NCBI GenBank assembly: GCA_900544065.1
Contig: UQTR01000062.1
Coordinates: forward strand, 1 to 13,380
Direction: 5' to 3'
From: an uncultured Collinsella sp.
Lineage (GTDB): Bacteria > Actinomycetota > Coriobacteriia > Coriobacteriales > Coriobacteriaceae
Length of the DNA stretch: 13,380 bases
Position 1 is the first letter of the stretch. Each line of letters opens with the position of its first letter. Position numbers and translations under genes: made by a program. Shown here piece after piece: positions 13,013-13,380 of the stretch. The notes below the pieces were generated by a model. That model worked only from the letters and a program-made list of their open reading frames with translations, ran no database searches and was not told the origin of the DNA.

Positions 13013-13330
13013 ATGTTCAATATCGTGCTGTATGCACCCGAGATTCCGGCCAATACGGGCAATATCGGCCGTACCTGCGTGGTCACCGGCGCCCATCTGC
13101 ATCTGGTGGAGCCACTGGGCTTTTCGCTCGATGACAAGACGGTACGTCGCGCCGGTCTGGGCTACTGGCAAAACTTGGACGTGACGACCTATGCCGGCTG
13201 GGAGGATTTCCTTGCGCGCAACGGCCTCTCCCCCGCCGACGAGCGCCTGCATCTGCTGACCAAAAAGGCGCGCCGAACCTATGCGCAGAGTACCTACCGC
13301 GATGGCGACTACCTGGTCTTTGGCAGCGAG
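13013..13330 (+). CDS. trmL: tRNA (cytidine(34)-2'-O)-methyltransferase, 5' part only
   Basis: These are the first 106 residues of a SPOUT (trefoil-knot) methyltransferase of the TrmL/YibK group, which methylates the 2'-O of the wobble nucleotide of certain leucine tRNAs using S-adenosylmethionine. The N-terminal signature FNIVLYAPEIPANTGNIGRTC (2-22 in part) and HLVEPLGFSLDDKTVRRAGLGYW are characteristic. The fragment stops at FGSE, where the knot motif FGxExxGLP should continue; the remaining third (full length is usually 150-180 residues) is outside the contig. Start ATG 13013 follows AAGGAG. Apparent residues after Glu106 (LSLIHISEPTRP) are translated Nextera adapter and must be discarded. 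Confidence 0.93.
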
Positions 13331-13380
13331 CTGTCTCTTATACACATCTCCGAGCCCACGAGACCCTAAGACATCTCGTA
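13331..13380. other. Untrimmed Nextera i7 adapter at right contig end
   Basis: Reverse-complement arrangement of the left end: mosaic end CTGTCTCTTATACACATCT (13331-13349), CCGAGCCCACGAGAC (13350-13364), index CCTAAGAC (13365-13372), then the P7 start ATCTCGTA. The index is the complement of the left-hand GTCTTAGG, so both ends come from one library. Confidence 0.98.

Noticed and set aside
11668..13137. Open frame of 489 codons on the minus strand opposite the CobW gene
   Set aside because: Shadow frame: it is opposite a protein with clear Walker A, CICC and NKTD motifs and reads through a strong terminator and into trmL.

Overview
The window reads as one contig from a high-GC anaerobic gut actinobacterium. 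A member of the Coriobacteriia close to Collinsella is my best guess. This is inferred from gene content, base composition and codon use, not from a marker gene. Genomic sequence runs only from 49 to 13330. Positions 1-48 and 13331-13380 are Illumina Nextera adapter with the i7 index, left in the assembly.

Layout. (1) 50-574, plus strand: the 3' end of an alpha/beta-hydrolase esterase, convergent with (2) a minus-strand uracil permease (636-1970), with a bidirectional terminator between them. (3) A minus-strand block at 2094-5198 holds a HAD phosphatase, a LysR-type regulator whose ribosome binding site overlaps the HAD stop codon, and a MetE-C-like cobalamin-independent methionine synthase. 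The gap in front of the methionine synthase holds a perfect TATAG-N7-CTATA dyad, the same architecture as the streptococcal methionine-regulator box. (4) A 102-bp nested palindrome (5239-5340), resembling a REP/BIME or small MITE, separates the HAD gene from a divergent thiamine operon. (5) The thiamine operon consists of a TPP riboswitch, an intrinsic terminator, thiM (GTG start), an MTH1187-family thiamine-binding protein and thiE. It covers thiazole salvage and condensation, with no thiC, thiG or thiD in view. (6) Between thiE and a convergent patatin-like phospholipase lies an array of four about 62-bp hairpin units (7445-7675). (7) A cyclic-di-GMP region follows: an EAL-domain remnant that has lost its catalytic middle (8696-8992), then a soluble GGDEF-PAS-degenerate GGDEF protein without an EAL domain, preceded by a perfect 12-bp inverted repeat. 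(8) The right end carries an iron-sulfur-type flavoprotein, an ArsC/Spx-like protein with Ser where the catalytic Cys should be, a CobW/COG0523 GTPase, a strong terminator, and the 5' part of trmL, cut off by the adapter.

The genes are mostly housekeeping and accessory metabolism. I see no phage, plasmid, CRISPR, toxin-antitoxin or secondary-metabolite locus. The most unusual signals are non-coding: the four-hairpin array, the nested palindrome and the possible methionine operator. On the protein side they are the rearranged c-di-GMP genes and the cysteine-less ArsC-like protein.
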